NCBI RefSeq assembly: GCF_040546815.1
Contig: NZ_JBEPOO010000001.1
Location: 3,286,001-3,350,000 of the forward strand
Direction of reading: 5' to 3'
DNA from: Devosia sp. 2618
GTDB taxonomy: Bacteria; Pseudomonadota; Alphaproteobacteria; Rhizobiales; Devosiaceae
DNA: 64,000 nt
Shown here one piece after another: positions 1-7,719 of the stretch (position 1 is its first letter; each line of letters begins with the position of its first letter). Made by a program: the position numbers and the translations under genes. The notes beneath the pieces were generated by a model that made no database searches, was not told where the DNA came from, and saw only the letters and a program-made list of their open reading frames with translations.

Positions 1-51
1 CCAGACGACGATGGACCATAGGCGGGCGCCGGGCGATGTATCGCGTTGCAT
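1..51 (-). CDS. ABC transporter permease, second subunit (partial, N-terminus only)
   Basis: The first 17 codons of a minus-strand gene that runs off the left edge. The ATG (complement of 49-51) lies just after the stop of the upstream permease gene, a typical spacing for the paired permeases of a polyamine-type importer (PotB then PotC). Visible residues are MQRDTSPGARLWSIVVW, a basic N-terminus leading into a hydrophobic helix. The product name is inferred from position. Confidence 0.6.
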   Translation of the reverse strand, partial: MQRDTSPGARLWSIVVW

Positions 52-54
52 GAC

Positions 55-960
55 TTAACCTTTCGCGCCGGCGCTGGAGCCGCGGAAGAACAGGCCGCGT
101 AAAGCCAGAACGGCGACAAAGACCAGCAATTGGCAGGCGGCCATGACCATGGCGATCGCCGATGCCATTGAGAAATCGAACTGCTCGAATGCTGCCTGGT
201 AGGCGGCGACGGCGATGACCCGTGTCGAACCGGCGGGAGCCCCAAGCAGGACAGCCGTAGGAAACACCGAGAACGCCTGTACGAAGGACAAGCAGAAGGT
301 GATCGCCAATCCCGGGACCATCAGCGGCAACAGCACATGGATGAAGCGCTGGCGACCGTTGGCGCCCAGCGTGGCCGCGGCCTTCTCGATCGATGGGTTG
401 ATGCCGGATACGTAGGACTGCGTCATCAGGAAGGTGAACGGAAAGCCGGTAACCAACAGAGCAGCAAAGACGCCCCAGTAATTGTGAGTCAGCCGGAGTG
501 GCTCCGAAATGATGCCAAACATCATCAGCACTCGATTGAACCACCCGAGCGGCCCCAAATAGTTGAGCAGACCTTGGGCCACCAGAACGGTGCCCAGAGT
601 AATCGGCAGGATTAGGATGACGCTGAGCAGCCAAGACCGCTGCAGCTGGCGCAGGCGTAGCGCCACGGGCACGGCGATCAGGATATTGGTCAATGTCACC
701 GGCAGCGCGAGCGCCAGAGTGGTGGGCAATGTGCGCGCCAGATACGGCTCAGAGAAGAAGCGCGTATAGTTGGCCGGCCAGTCTCCCGCATTGCGTGGGT
801 TGAACGACAGCACCAGCCCATAGAGAAAAGGGTAGAGAAAGAGGCAGATAATCAGAATGCCAGCAGGCACCGCCAGCAGCGTCGCGCCATCAACGCCGCG
901 TTCGGCGAGGCGCTGGCGCCAAGTCAGGTTAGATACGCGTGCGACAGCAGACATCGTCAC
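55..960 (-). CDS. ABC transporter permease, PotB-like
   Basis: Inner-membrane permease of a binding-protein-dependent importer, 301 residues with about six membrane helices. The cytoplasmic EAA loop that docks on the ATPase is visible near residue 195 (EKAAATLGANGRQRFIHVLL). Its ATG overlaps the stop of the ATPase gene by one base, so the genes are translationally coupled. The family (PotB/UgpA/CysU-type, MetI fold) imports polyamines, opines, iron or sugars; the substrate cannot be read from the sequence. No binding-protein gene is in the window and it probably lies past the left edge. Confidence 0.9.
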   Translation of the reverse strand: MTMSAVARVSNLTWRQRLAERGVDGATLLAVPAGILIICLFLYPFLYGLVLSFNPRNAGDWPANYTRFFSEPYLARTLPTTLALALPVTLTNILIAVPVALRLRQLQRSWLLSVILILPITLGTVLVAQGLLNYLGPLGWFNRVLMMFGIISEPLRLTHNYWGVFAALLVTGFPFTFLMTQSYVSGINPSIEKAAATLGANGRQRFIHVLLPLMVPGLAITFCLSFVQAFSVFPTAVLLGAPAGSTRVIAVAAYQAAFEQFDFSMASAIAMVMAACQLLVFVAVLALRGLFFRGSSAGAKG

Positions 961-2042
961 TACCTCACTCCCTCAGCGCGCGGGAACACCAATGCGCGTT
1001 CGCCATCAGCGTTCAGGGCAACCTGGCTGCCGAGAGCTGCCGACTGGTTTGACCGGAACACCAACTCGCCCCCGTCAGTGCCGCGCCCTGTCCCGACGAA
1101 CTCACGCCCGCGGTATTCCATCGTCTCGACCGTCGTGGAAATGCTATTCGGACCACCGGCAGCGGCAATCAGATCGTCAGGGCGCACCGCCACTACGACC
1201 TGGCTGCCCACGACCAGCCCGCCGCAGTGTTGCCCATAAATTTCAGCACCCCCAGCGTCGACAGTGACTTTGTCGCCATAGACCCTCTTGACCACGCCCG
1301 CGATACGATTGCGGAAGCCCATGAATTCAGCGACGTCCAAATGCGCGGGACGATCATAGAGCTCAGTGGGCGTCCCCACCTGACGGATGCGACCGTCGCG
1401 CAGCACCACTATGCGGTCTGCCAGCGAAAGCGCCTCTTCCTGGTCGTGGGTAACGTATATCGTGGTGGCGCCCAGCTCATTGTGAATACGGCGGATTTCC
1501 GAGCGCATCTCCAGACGCAGCTTGGCGTCCAAATTCGACAGCGGCTCATCCATCAGCACCAGCGTAGGCTCGACCACGATAGCGCGAGCAATGGCTACGC
1601 GCTGCTGCTGGCCGCCAGACAGCTGCGATGGCAGCTTTTCTTCCTGTCCCTCAAGCCGAACCACCTTGATCGCCTCATCGGTGCGGCGACGAATTTCAGC
1701 CGCAGGAACATGGCGCATCCGCAGCCCGAAGCCGACATTCTTGCGGACGTTCATATGGGGGAACAATGCGTAGTTTTGAAACACCATGCCAAAGCCCCGA
1801 TCCTCGGGGCGCATGACATCAATGCGCCGATCATCCACCCAAATTGCACCAGCGGTGACATTCAGCAAACCAGCAATACAATTAAGAGTAGTAGACTTTC
1901 CACACCCTGATGGACCAAGCAACGCAATGAACTCACCACGACGTATCGTTATATTGATATCAACAAGCGCGTTAAAATCGCCAAACGAACGAGCGACCCC
2001 ATCCAATTTTAATTGTTCAAACTTGGAAAGTGATATCGACAT
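960..2042 (-). CDS. ABC transporter ATP-binding protein, PotA-like
   Basis: Cytoplasmic ATPase of the importer encoded downstream, 360 residues. It has Walker A (GPSGCGKSTT, about residues 43-52), the signature LSGGQQQR, Walker B (LVLMDEPLSNLD) and a C-terminal TOBE-like domain from about residue 280, the layout of PotA/FbpC/UgpC. It is the first gene of the minus-strand operon and divergent from the amidohydrolase. The first 60 or so codons (about 1860-2042) are visibly richer in A and T than the rest of the gene, although the protein reads as one intact family member. Confidence 0.92.
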   Translation of the reverse strand: MSISLSKFEQLKLDGVARSFGDFNALVDINITIRRGEFIALLGPSGCGKSTTLNCIAGLLNVTAGAIWVDDRRIDVMRPEDRGFGMVFQNYALFPHMNVRKNVGFGLRMRHVPAAEIRRRTDEAIKVVRLEGQEEKLPSQLSGGQQQRVAIARAIVVEPTLVLMDEPLSNLDAKLRLEMRSEIRRIHNELGATTIYVTHDQEEALSLADRIVVLRDGRIRQVGTPTELYDRPAHLDVAEFMGFRNRIAGVVKRVYGDKVTVDAGGAEIYGQHCGGLVVGSQVVVAVRPDDLIAAAGGPNSISTTVETMEYRGREFVGTGRGTDGGELVFRSNQSAALGSQVALNADGERALVFPRAEGVR

Positions 2043-2155
2043 GCTTTATGCCACACCAAATGGTTTCGGATAGCCGGATCATTCCGGTTTAGTTGCTTCA
2101 TTTTTCGGAATTTTACCCCGACACCAGAAAAAGCTAACACGTCATTTTCATGAAA

Positions 2156-2167
2156 GAAAGCGTTTTC
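2156..2167. promoter_or_regulatory. Possible LacI-type operator
   Basis: GAAAGCGTTTTC is an imperfect 12-base palindrome with 10 of 12 symmetric positions. It resembles the LacI/PurR-family core, in the divergent spacer between the ABC importer and the amidohydrolase. No LacI-family gene is in the window, so the assignment is speculative. Confidence 0.3.
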
Positions 2168-2282
2168 TTTTCGGCTTTGCTATAGTACTTTCGCTCAGGC
2201 CTCCACCCTCTTGCGGAGTGTGAAGACCAAGAGACAGGCGGCGAGCCGAGCAAAAAGGCCGGTTACGATGGAGCAAACGGCA

Positions 2283-3458
2283 ATGAGAATTCGGATACGC
2301 GGCGGCAATGTTCTGGCCGGCAAAGACCTGGCACCAACGCCTGACGGCGTCGTGGAAATCGAGGGCACCCGCATCGTCGCGATCGGTCGAGCTGGCGACT
2401 TTCCAGCGTCCAATGATGGCGTCGAAATCATCGATGCGACGGGCTGCACGGTCCTGCCCGGCCTGATCGACACCCATGTCCACATCTTCATCGAGACCGG
2501 CCTGCGCAAGCTGGACGACGGTGCGGCAGCACTATGGGCGTCCCAATACATTCGCCAGGCGCTGCGGCGCGGCGTTACCACGGTGCGCGATCTGGGCGCT
2601 CAAACTGACGCGGTGTTTGCCCTGCGGCGCGGCGTCAATGAAGGGTGGATAGAAGGGCCGCGTATCCTGACCTGCGGTCGCGCCATCACCATGACTGGCG
2701 GGCATGGCTGGATGAATATCAGCACCGAAGCCGATGGTGCCGATGGTGTTCGGCAGGCCGCACGCCGCCAGTTGCGCGCTGGGGCTGACGTCATCAAGGT
2801 CATGGCCTCTGGCGGCGGCGGCACTCCGGGAGAATTGGCCACGTCGCCGCAGTTCACCGTCGCGGAATTGCGAGCCGCAGTCGAGGAGGCCCACGACGCC
2901 AGCAAGCCAGTCGCGGCGCATGCTTTGGCGACGCGTGGCATCATGAATTCCTTGCTGGCGGGCGCCGATACCATTGAGCACGGGGTCTATCTTGACGATG
3001 CCTGTGTCGAGTTGATGCTCAAGAACGGCACGACGCTATGCCCGACCATCTCGGTCTACCCCCGCGTGGTCGAGCGGGGTTTGGCCGGCGGCGCCTCGGA
3101 CTTTTTTATCGCCAAATCCAAAACGTTTCTCGAGCCGCACTTGGATAGTCTGCGCAAAGCCGTGGGCGCGGGCGTGAAGATCGTCTTTGGCACCGATTCC
3201 GCCCGCGTTTACAACGGGCTGGGCGACGTCTCCGACGAGACACGGCTTATGGTCGAGGCCGGTATGACGCCGCACGCGGTTATCGTCTCGGCGACCCGAA
3301 CCGCCGCCGAAATTTGTGGCATCGGCGAACAGGTCGGCACATTGGAGGCCGGCAAGACTGCCGATCTCATCCTGGTCAAAGGCGATCCGACGCAGGATAT
3401 CGGCAAGCTGGGCGCGGTCCAGGCGGTGTTTCGCGACGGCAAGCGGTTCCAGGGCTAA
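2283..3458 (+). CDS. Metal-dependent amidohydrolase, imidazolonepropionase/prolidase-like
   Basis: Cytoplasmic amidohydrolase-superfamily hydrolase. The N-terminal beta-sandwich (RIRGGNVLAG) is followed by the metal-binding DTHVH motif, the likely carbamylated lysine in DVIKVMASGG, a histidine in AAHAL, another in TIEHGV and the catalytic aspartate in FGTDSAR. The family cleaves cyclic or acyclic amide bonds such as Xaa-Pro dipeptides or imidazolone rings; the true substrate is unknown. ATG codons exist at 2211, 2268 and 2283. I chose 2283 because GGAG lies nine bases upstream and family members start at this point. The aldose-epimerase gene follows, suggesting an operon. Confidence 0.85.
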   Translation: MRIRIRGGNVLAGKDLAPTPDGVVEIEGTRIVAIGRAGDFPASNDGVEIIDATGCTVLPGLIDTHVHIFIETGLRKLDDGAAALWASQYIRQALRRGVTTVRDLGAQTDAVFALRRGVNEGWIEGPRILTCGRAITMTGGHGWMNISTEADGADGVRQAARRQLRAGADVIKVMASGGGGTPGELATSPQFTVAELRAAVEEAHDASKPVAAHALATRGIMNSLLAGADTIEHGVYLDDACVELMLKNGTTLCPTISVYPRVVERGLAGGASDFFIAKSKTFLEPHLDSLRKAVGAGVKIVFGTDSARVYNGLGDVSDETRLMVEAGMTPHAVIVSATRTAAEICGIGEQVGTLEAGKTADLILVKGDPTQDIGKLGAVQAVFRDGKRFQG

Positions 3459-3517
3459 GTGTCCAAATGGCAGAACTGACCGCAGAGGAATGCGGCCTGG
3501 TGGACGGAGTACCGGAC

Positions 3518-4408
3518 ATGATCCACCTGCGCTGCAGCGCTTCGATCGCTCAGATTGCGCGCAAAGGCGCCGAACTACGCGCGCTTGAGCTCGACGGACG
3601 AACTATCATCTGGACAGGGGATTTGGAATGGTGGGGCTATACCAGCCCCATCCTGTTCCCCATCGTCGGCCGGGTGCGCGATGGGACTATCCGCGTCGAT
3701 GGGCGTCAACACCAGCTTGATATGCATGGCTTCACCCGAGAAAGCCATTTTGCGGTTATAGATCAGACGCTTAGTTCGGCCCGGCTGCGATTGACCGATA
3801 CTTCAGTAACCCGTGAGAACTACCCATTCGCTTTCCAGTTCGATGTGGTTTTCGAGCTGACCGAAAGCGCCCTCACCATCCGCTTCCAAGTCAGCGCTGG
3901 TGACACCGAATTGCCCTATGCTCTGGGTTATCACCCCGCCTTTCCCTGGCCCACCGGGCCGGAGCAGCGCAGCGCCTATTCAGTCAGCTTCGAGACCGCC
4001 GAGGCGCCGCGCGTTGAGGTGTTTTCCGCCAACGGGCTCCTGACGGGAAGGCAACGCGATGTTCCCAAGCTTGGCCGCAGCTTTGCGCTCGCCGACAGCC
4101 TGTTCGACACCGGGTCGGCCCTCTGTTACCTTCGGGCCCAAAGCCGCTGGCTCGAGTTGGCGGATTGGCAAGGCCACGTCACGCGCCTGACCACGACCAA
4201 TTTCCCGCACTTGGCCGTCTGGTCCAAGCCCGGCGCGCCGTTTGTCAGTCTTGAGGCTTGGACCGGGCATGGCGACCCAGAAGGGTTTGAGGGTGAATTT
4301 GCCGCCAAACCATCGATAATGTTCGCCAGGCCTGAGCACGCCAACCACCACACCATAGTGCTGAGCTCTCGCCTGGATTTGGAGACAGCTGCAAGAGCTA
4401 ACGAATAA
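3518..4408 (+). CDS. Aldose 1-epimerase family protein (LacX-like)
   Basis: Probable cytoplasmic sugar mutarotase-like enzyme, 296 residues from this start. Family features visible are the N-terminal IARKGAELRALELDG, the substrate-side MHGFTRESHF, and LPYALGYHPAFPWP with the conserved histidine; the LacX-type subfamily has this length. An upstream in-frame ATG at 3467 would add 17 residues. I prefer 3518 because GGAG sits eight bases upstream and homologues begin MIHL-like. It follows the amidohydrolase closely and is probably co-transcribed. The physiological sugar is unknown. Confidence 0.82.
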   Translation: MIHLRCSASIAQIARKGAELRALELDGRTIIWTGDLEWWGYTSPILFPIVGRVRDGTIRVDGRQHQLDMHGFTRESHFAVIDQTLSSARLRLTDTSVTRENYPFAFQFDVVFELTESALTIRFQVSAGDTELPYALGYHPAFPWPTGPEQRSAYSVSFETAEAPRVEVFSANGLLTGRQRDVPKLGRSFALADSLFDTGSALCYLRAQSRWLELADWQGHVTRLTTTNFPHLAVWSKPGAPFVSLEAWTGHGDPEGFEGEFAAKPSIMFARPEHANHHTIVLSSRLDLETAARANE

Positions 4409-4646
4409 GGGCTATGAATATCGCTGAGCTGGACGAGATCGATTGCGATATGCTCCGGTCGTGGCACGTCGGGGCACTGGTCGCAACCTTCCGCCAAACG
4501 TCTACACTCTCGGATGCGAGCCACAGCGGTCGATTTCAACGCGAATGTACTGAACCGTAGGAAGTTGCGCTATACCGTCGTCAGCGGCATTTACGGCATT
4601 CCCATGCCCTTAGCGAAGAGCCAACCGCTGTTATGATTAGCCATCG

Positions 4647-5511
4647 TCAATGACTGGATAGTTGCAGCTTTGCTTGATCCTGCCGAAGCCTGCCCCAGAT
4701 GATTGACTGTGGCGTGCAGAGTAGATCATCCAACATTCCCGTCAGATGCCACTCATCAATGTGGTGCTGTACTGCCAAAAACATTCTCCGCGGTACACGC
4801 CTATGCCAGTACCTGCAGTAACCACATTCTTGATCAATGAGAGAGAACTGCAGGTGCTTACCTTAAGCGGCACCAAACCATGCGCCGCAAACCAGCCCAT
4901 CAGAATGGAATAGGTGGGCGAAGGCGAAGGATCGGTCAGGATCAGAAGTTGCTTGATGTCGGCGGGCGTCAGGGCACGGCGGGGTAGTTCCATGCCTGCG
5001 GCCGCGACCCAGACACACGCTGGCGACCGAGCAGTTCGAGGCGGATCGACCGCATCGCATCGGGCTGAGCGAGGATCGCTATGTCGAGAAGCCCTTCGTC
5101 GAGCTTCTGATTGAGCACCCGGCCATTGTCAACGGTAGTGGCCAGGTTGAGCTCGGGGTGCAGCTTTTCCAGCAGCGCCACGAAGCCCGGCAGGCAGCGC
5201 AGCGCAAAACTGTCCGGCGGCTCCCAGCCTCAACAGCCCGCGCAGGGGACCCACGTCGCTCACATGCCCTTCTAGGTCCCCGAGCAGTGACATTACCCGC
5301 TCGACATGATCGAACATTGCCCTACCTTTGTTGCTCATGCGCACGCCCCGGGGCGAGCGGAGAAACAACGCGCCGCCTGCTTCTGCTTCGAGATCCTTTA
5401 TCCGAACGGATATAGATGGCTGGGTCATGCCCAACCGTTCGGCCGCAGCCCGGAAACTGCCTAGGCGCGCGACCAGTAATAAACTTCAAGTTGTGGGATA
5501 CTTCTGAACAT
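4647..5511 (-). pseudogene. LysR-family regulator, broken by four single-base frameshifts
   Basis: A near full-length LysR gene in four frames. It starts at 5511 with IPQLEVYY. Adding one base at about 5477 leads to LVARLGSFRAAAERLGMTQP, the winged-helix DNA-binding region. Removing one base at about 5215 leads to DSFALRCLPGFVALLEKLHP. Adding one at about 5010 leads to VAAAGMELPRR and LLILTDPSPSP. Adding one at about 4796 leads to LPRRMFLAVQHH and a stop at 4647. The repaired protein would have 288 residues, normal for the family. I see no premature stop by substitution, so decay looks recent, or the region holds sequence errors. The target gene is unknown. Confidence 0.82.
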
Positions 5512-5781
5512 AACGATATTACTATCGCCTGGTTGGCAATTTTCAATTGGCTATGCGCGGATCGCTGTGGCAATCTGTTATCAATTGCGGCTGCAGAGTC
5601 AACAAGTGATAACTTCCCGCTATTAGGTAATATCGATGATGAATTTTGAAGCAGCCATGATGTTCTCCGACTCGAGCCAACGGGGCCGGAGATCGGGAAC
5701 GACACGTGCATCATCCATGTGCACAAGTGCCGAGAATTTTCAGGAAGCCTAAGTCATTGAAATAACAGGATTCTGAGAAAC

Positions 5782-5871
5782 TGGCGGAGAGAAAGGGATT
5801 CGAACCCTTGAGACGGTTCCCCGCCTACACACTTTCCAGGCGTGCGCCTTCGACCACTCGGCCACCTCTCC
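5782..5871 (-). tRNA. tRNA-Ser (GGA anticodon)
   Basis: Class II tRNA with encoded CCA. The acceptor stem GGAGAGG pairs with the 3' strand with one G:U. The anticodon loop CTGGAAA (anticodon at complement 5835-5837) has a five-pair stem, a long serine-type variable arm follows, and the T loop is GGTTCGAATCC. It decodes UCC and UCU. Confidence 0.97.
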
Positions 5872-6112
5872 GCATCGCCTTATCGCCGGGCTGGAAACGC
5901 CGGGGAGGCCGGCTGGTTAGCCGACGCGAGCGAGGCGCAATATACTTATCATCGCCTTGGGCGCAAGGGATCACATCACGTTGACGACGATTGTTTTTTC
6001 CCGTGGCCCTTCCCATCTTGTGAGGCAGCCCCGCCAATGGCACAAAGAAGCCGTGCAAGGGGCGAAATGGGTGGGCAGCCTCAACTAATCCCCGATGGCA
6101 CAGGGAATGTGA

Positions 6113-6436
6113 ATGCGGCTGATCTTGAGAGTATTGGGCACCTGGCTGATCGGCCTGGCGCTCGTTTTGCTTGTTATCGATGGCACCAAATCACTTGGCG
6201 CCAATGCAGTGGTCTATACGAGCCTTGCGAACCTGTGGATGCAACTGCATCCGCCAAGTCTTGACGCCGTCGCATCATTTTTCGACAGCCGCTTCTTTGC
6301 CGACTTGCTCGAGGTGGCGTTCAAGGCGCTGCTGAACTACCCGGCTTTTGCTGTGTTCGGCGTGCCGGGAATTATTCTGGCTCTGCTGGGCCGCAAGCCG
6401 AAACGCGAGCGTTTTCTGCGCCACGACCAGATCTAG
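6113..6436 (+). CDS. Small membrane protein of unknown function
   Basis: 107 residues. A hydrophobic helix spans about residues 5-24 (LRVLGTWLIGLALVLLVIDG) and a second about 74-92 (YPAFAVFGVPGIILALLG), followed by a basic tail (RKPKRERFLRH) that is likely cytoplasmic. AGGGA precedes the ATG. It lies 45 bases before msrA on the same strand and may be co-transcribed. I do not recognise a function. Confidence 0.75.
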   Translation: MRLILRVLGTWLIGLALVLLVIDGTKSLGANAVVYTSLANLWMQLHPPSLDAVASFFDSRFFADLLEVAFKALLNYPAFAVFGVPGIILALLGRKPKRERFLRHDQI

Positions 6437-6481
6437 ACCACCTCAAGCCTACCCGCGACGCGTGCCGCGAAAGGAAAAGAA

Positions 6482-7138
6482 ATGTTCTTTAAATCCAAGC
6501 CCACGACCATTCCGACCGCCGCCCAGGCCCTGCCGGGCCGCCCTGAGGCCATGTCTGTGGTCAAAGCGCACTTCGTCAATGGCCAGTCGATCAAGGAACC
6601 CTACCCCGCCGGCGCCGAAACCATCTATCTCGGCCTTGGCTGCTTCTGGGGCGCCGAGCGGCTGTTCTGGCAGTTGCCAGGCGTAATCGTCACGGCTGTC
6701 GGCTATCAGGGCGGATCGACGCCAAACCCCACTTATGAAGAGGTTTGCTCGGGACAGACCGGCCATACCGAAGCGGTCAAGATTGTCTATGACCCGAGCC
6801 AGATCAGCCTTGAAACGCTGCTCAAGACCTTCTGGGAGGAGCACAATCCGACCGAAGGCATGCGGCAGGGCAATGATGTGGGAACGCAGTATCGTTCGGC
6901 CATCTACACCACGACGCCTGAACAGGCCGCCGTGGTGGAAAAGAGCCGCGCAGCCTACCAGGAGGCGCTCAGCCGCAAGGGTCTGGGTCGAATCACCACC
7001 GACATCGCGCCAGCCTCAGAATTTTTCTATGCCGAAACTTATCATCAGCAATATCTCGCCAAGAACCCCAACGGCTATTGCGGCCTGCAGGGCACTGGCG
7101 TGAGCTGCCCGGTCGGGGTTGGCGTCGCTGCTGAATAG
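6482..7138 (+). CDS. msrA: Peptide-methionine (S)-S-oxide reductase
   Basis: Repairs oxidised methionine by reducing the S epimer of methionine sulfoxide, probably in the cytoplasm since no signal peptide is seen. The active site GCFWGAE carries the catalytic cysteine at residue 54. Further family motifs are GYQGG, Y(E)EVCSGQTGH and [10 protein letters not shown]. Two likely resolving cysteines lie at residues 200 and 209 near the C-terminus. At 218 residues it is a full-length long-form MsrA. AAGGAAAAGAA sits just before the ATG. A strong hairpin follows. Confidence 0.96.
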   Translation: MFFKSKPTTIPTAAQALPGRPEAMSVVKAHFVNGQSIKEPYPAGAETIYLGLGCFWGAERLFWQLPGVIVTAVGYQGGSTPNPTYEEVCSGQTGHTEAVKIVYDPSQISLETLLKTFWEEHNPTEGMRQGNDVGTQYRSAIYTTTPEQAAVVEKSRAAYQEALSRKGLGRITTDIAPASEFFYAETYHQQYLAKNPNGYCGLQGTGVSCPVGVGVAAE

Positions 7139-7159
7139 GCGAAACTGGGTATCAAACAG

Positions 7160-7190
7160 GGCCGATCCGGAGTCACCGGGTCGGCCTTTT
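7160..7190 (+). terminator. Rho-independent terminator after msrA
   Basis: Arms 7160-7170 and 7176-7186 pair over 11 bases with one G:U, loop AGTCA, followed by TTTT. It lies 21 bases after the msrA stop. Confidence 0.8.
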
Positions 7191-7233
7191 CGTTAACGGA
7201 CTGTTAGCATTGAGTGTCACCTACCCCGCGATT

Positions 7234-7596
7234 ATGCGACGAAACGGCTTTGAAGCGTTCATCCTGACGCTGCCCAAGGCGACCTTGGTGCGGCAGTGGC
7301 GCGATGACTCGGTGGCCAAGGTGGGCGGCAAGATTTTTGCGCTGCTTGATCGCGATCCCGGCGAAGTGTGGCTCAAAGTTTCCGACATGGCTTTTGAACT
7401 ACTGACCGAACTCGAAGGGGTGCGGCCGGCGCCGTATTTTGCGCGGGCGAGCTGGGTGGCGATTTCGGCCGAGAGCCCGCTGACGGGTGATGAGGTGGAA
7501 GCCTATGTGCGGGAGGCGCATCGGCTGATTGCGAGCAAGCTCAGCCGGAAGGTTCGGGCGGAATTGGGGATTATTGCGTTGGATACCCCCACCTAG
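7234..7596 (+). CDS. MmcQ/YjbR family protein
   Basis: A 120-residue protein of the small CyaY-like MmcQ/YjbR family. Characteristic segments are FEAFILTLPKATLVRQW, KVGGKIFALLD, WLKVSD and an aromatic SWVAI region before the last helix with KLSRKVRAELG. Members are thought to bind DNA but their role is poorly defined. The ATG at 7234 is favoured over a TTG at 7210 because family members begin just before FEAF; neither has a strong ribosome site. Confidence 0.8.
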   Translation: MRRNGFEAFILTLPKATLVRQWRDDSVAKVGGKIFALLDRDPGEVWLKVSDMAFELLTELEGVRPAPYFARASWVAISAESPLTGDEVEAYVREAHRLIASKLSRKVRAELGIIALDTPT

Positions 7597-7712
7597 CCTC
7601 CCCCTGATAGGGGGAGGGACTTGGCTGGTGGGTTTGGTCAGATGGCGCCCCCCATTGGAGCAGGATACCAACATGTCCGAAGGGAGATACCCGCGTTCGC
7701 GGGAATGACGCT
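7597..7712. repeat. Palindromic repeat cluster
   Basis: Between the convergent ends of two genes. It holds a CCTCCCC/GGGGAGG-type palindrome at 7598-7618 and a CCCGCG-TTCGCGGG-AATGAC palindrome at 7688-7710. The second recurs near 20371, 26630 and 42816. Confidence 0.75.
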
Positions 7713-7719
7713 GTGGATT

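Noticed and set aside
5825..6058. A minus-strand frame of 77 codons
   Set aside because: It runs through tRNA-Ser and has no ribosome site or homologous pattern.
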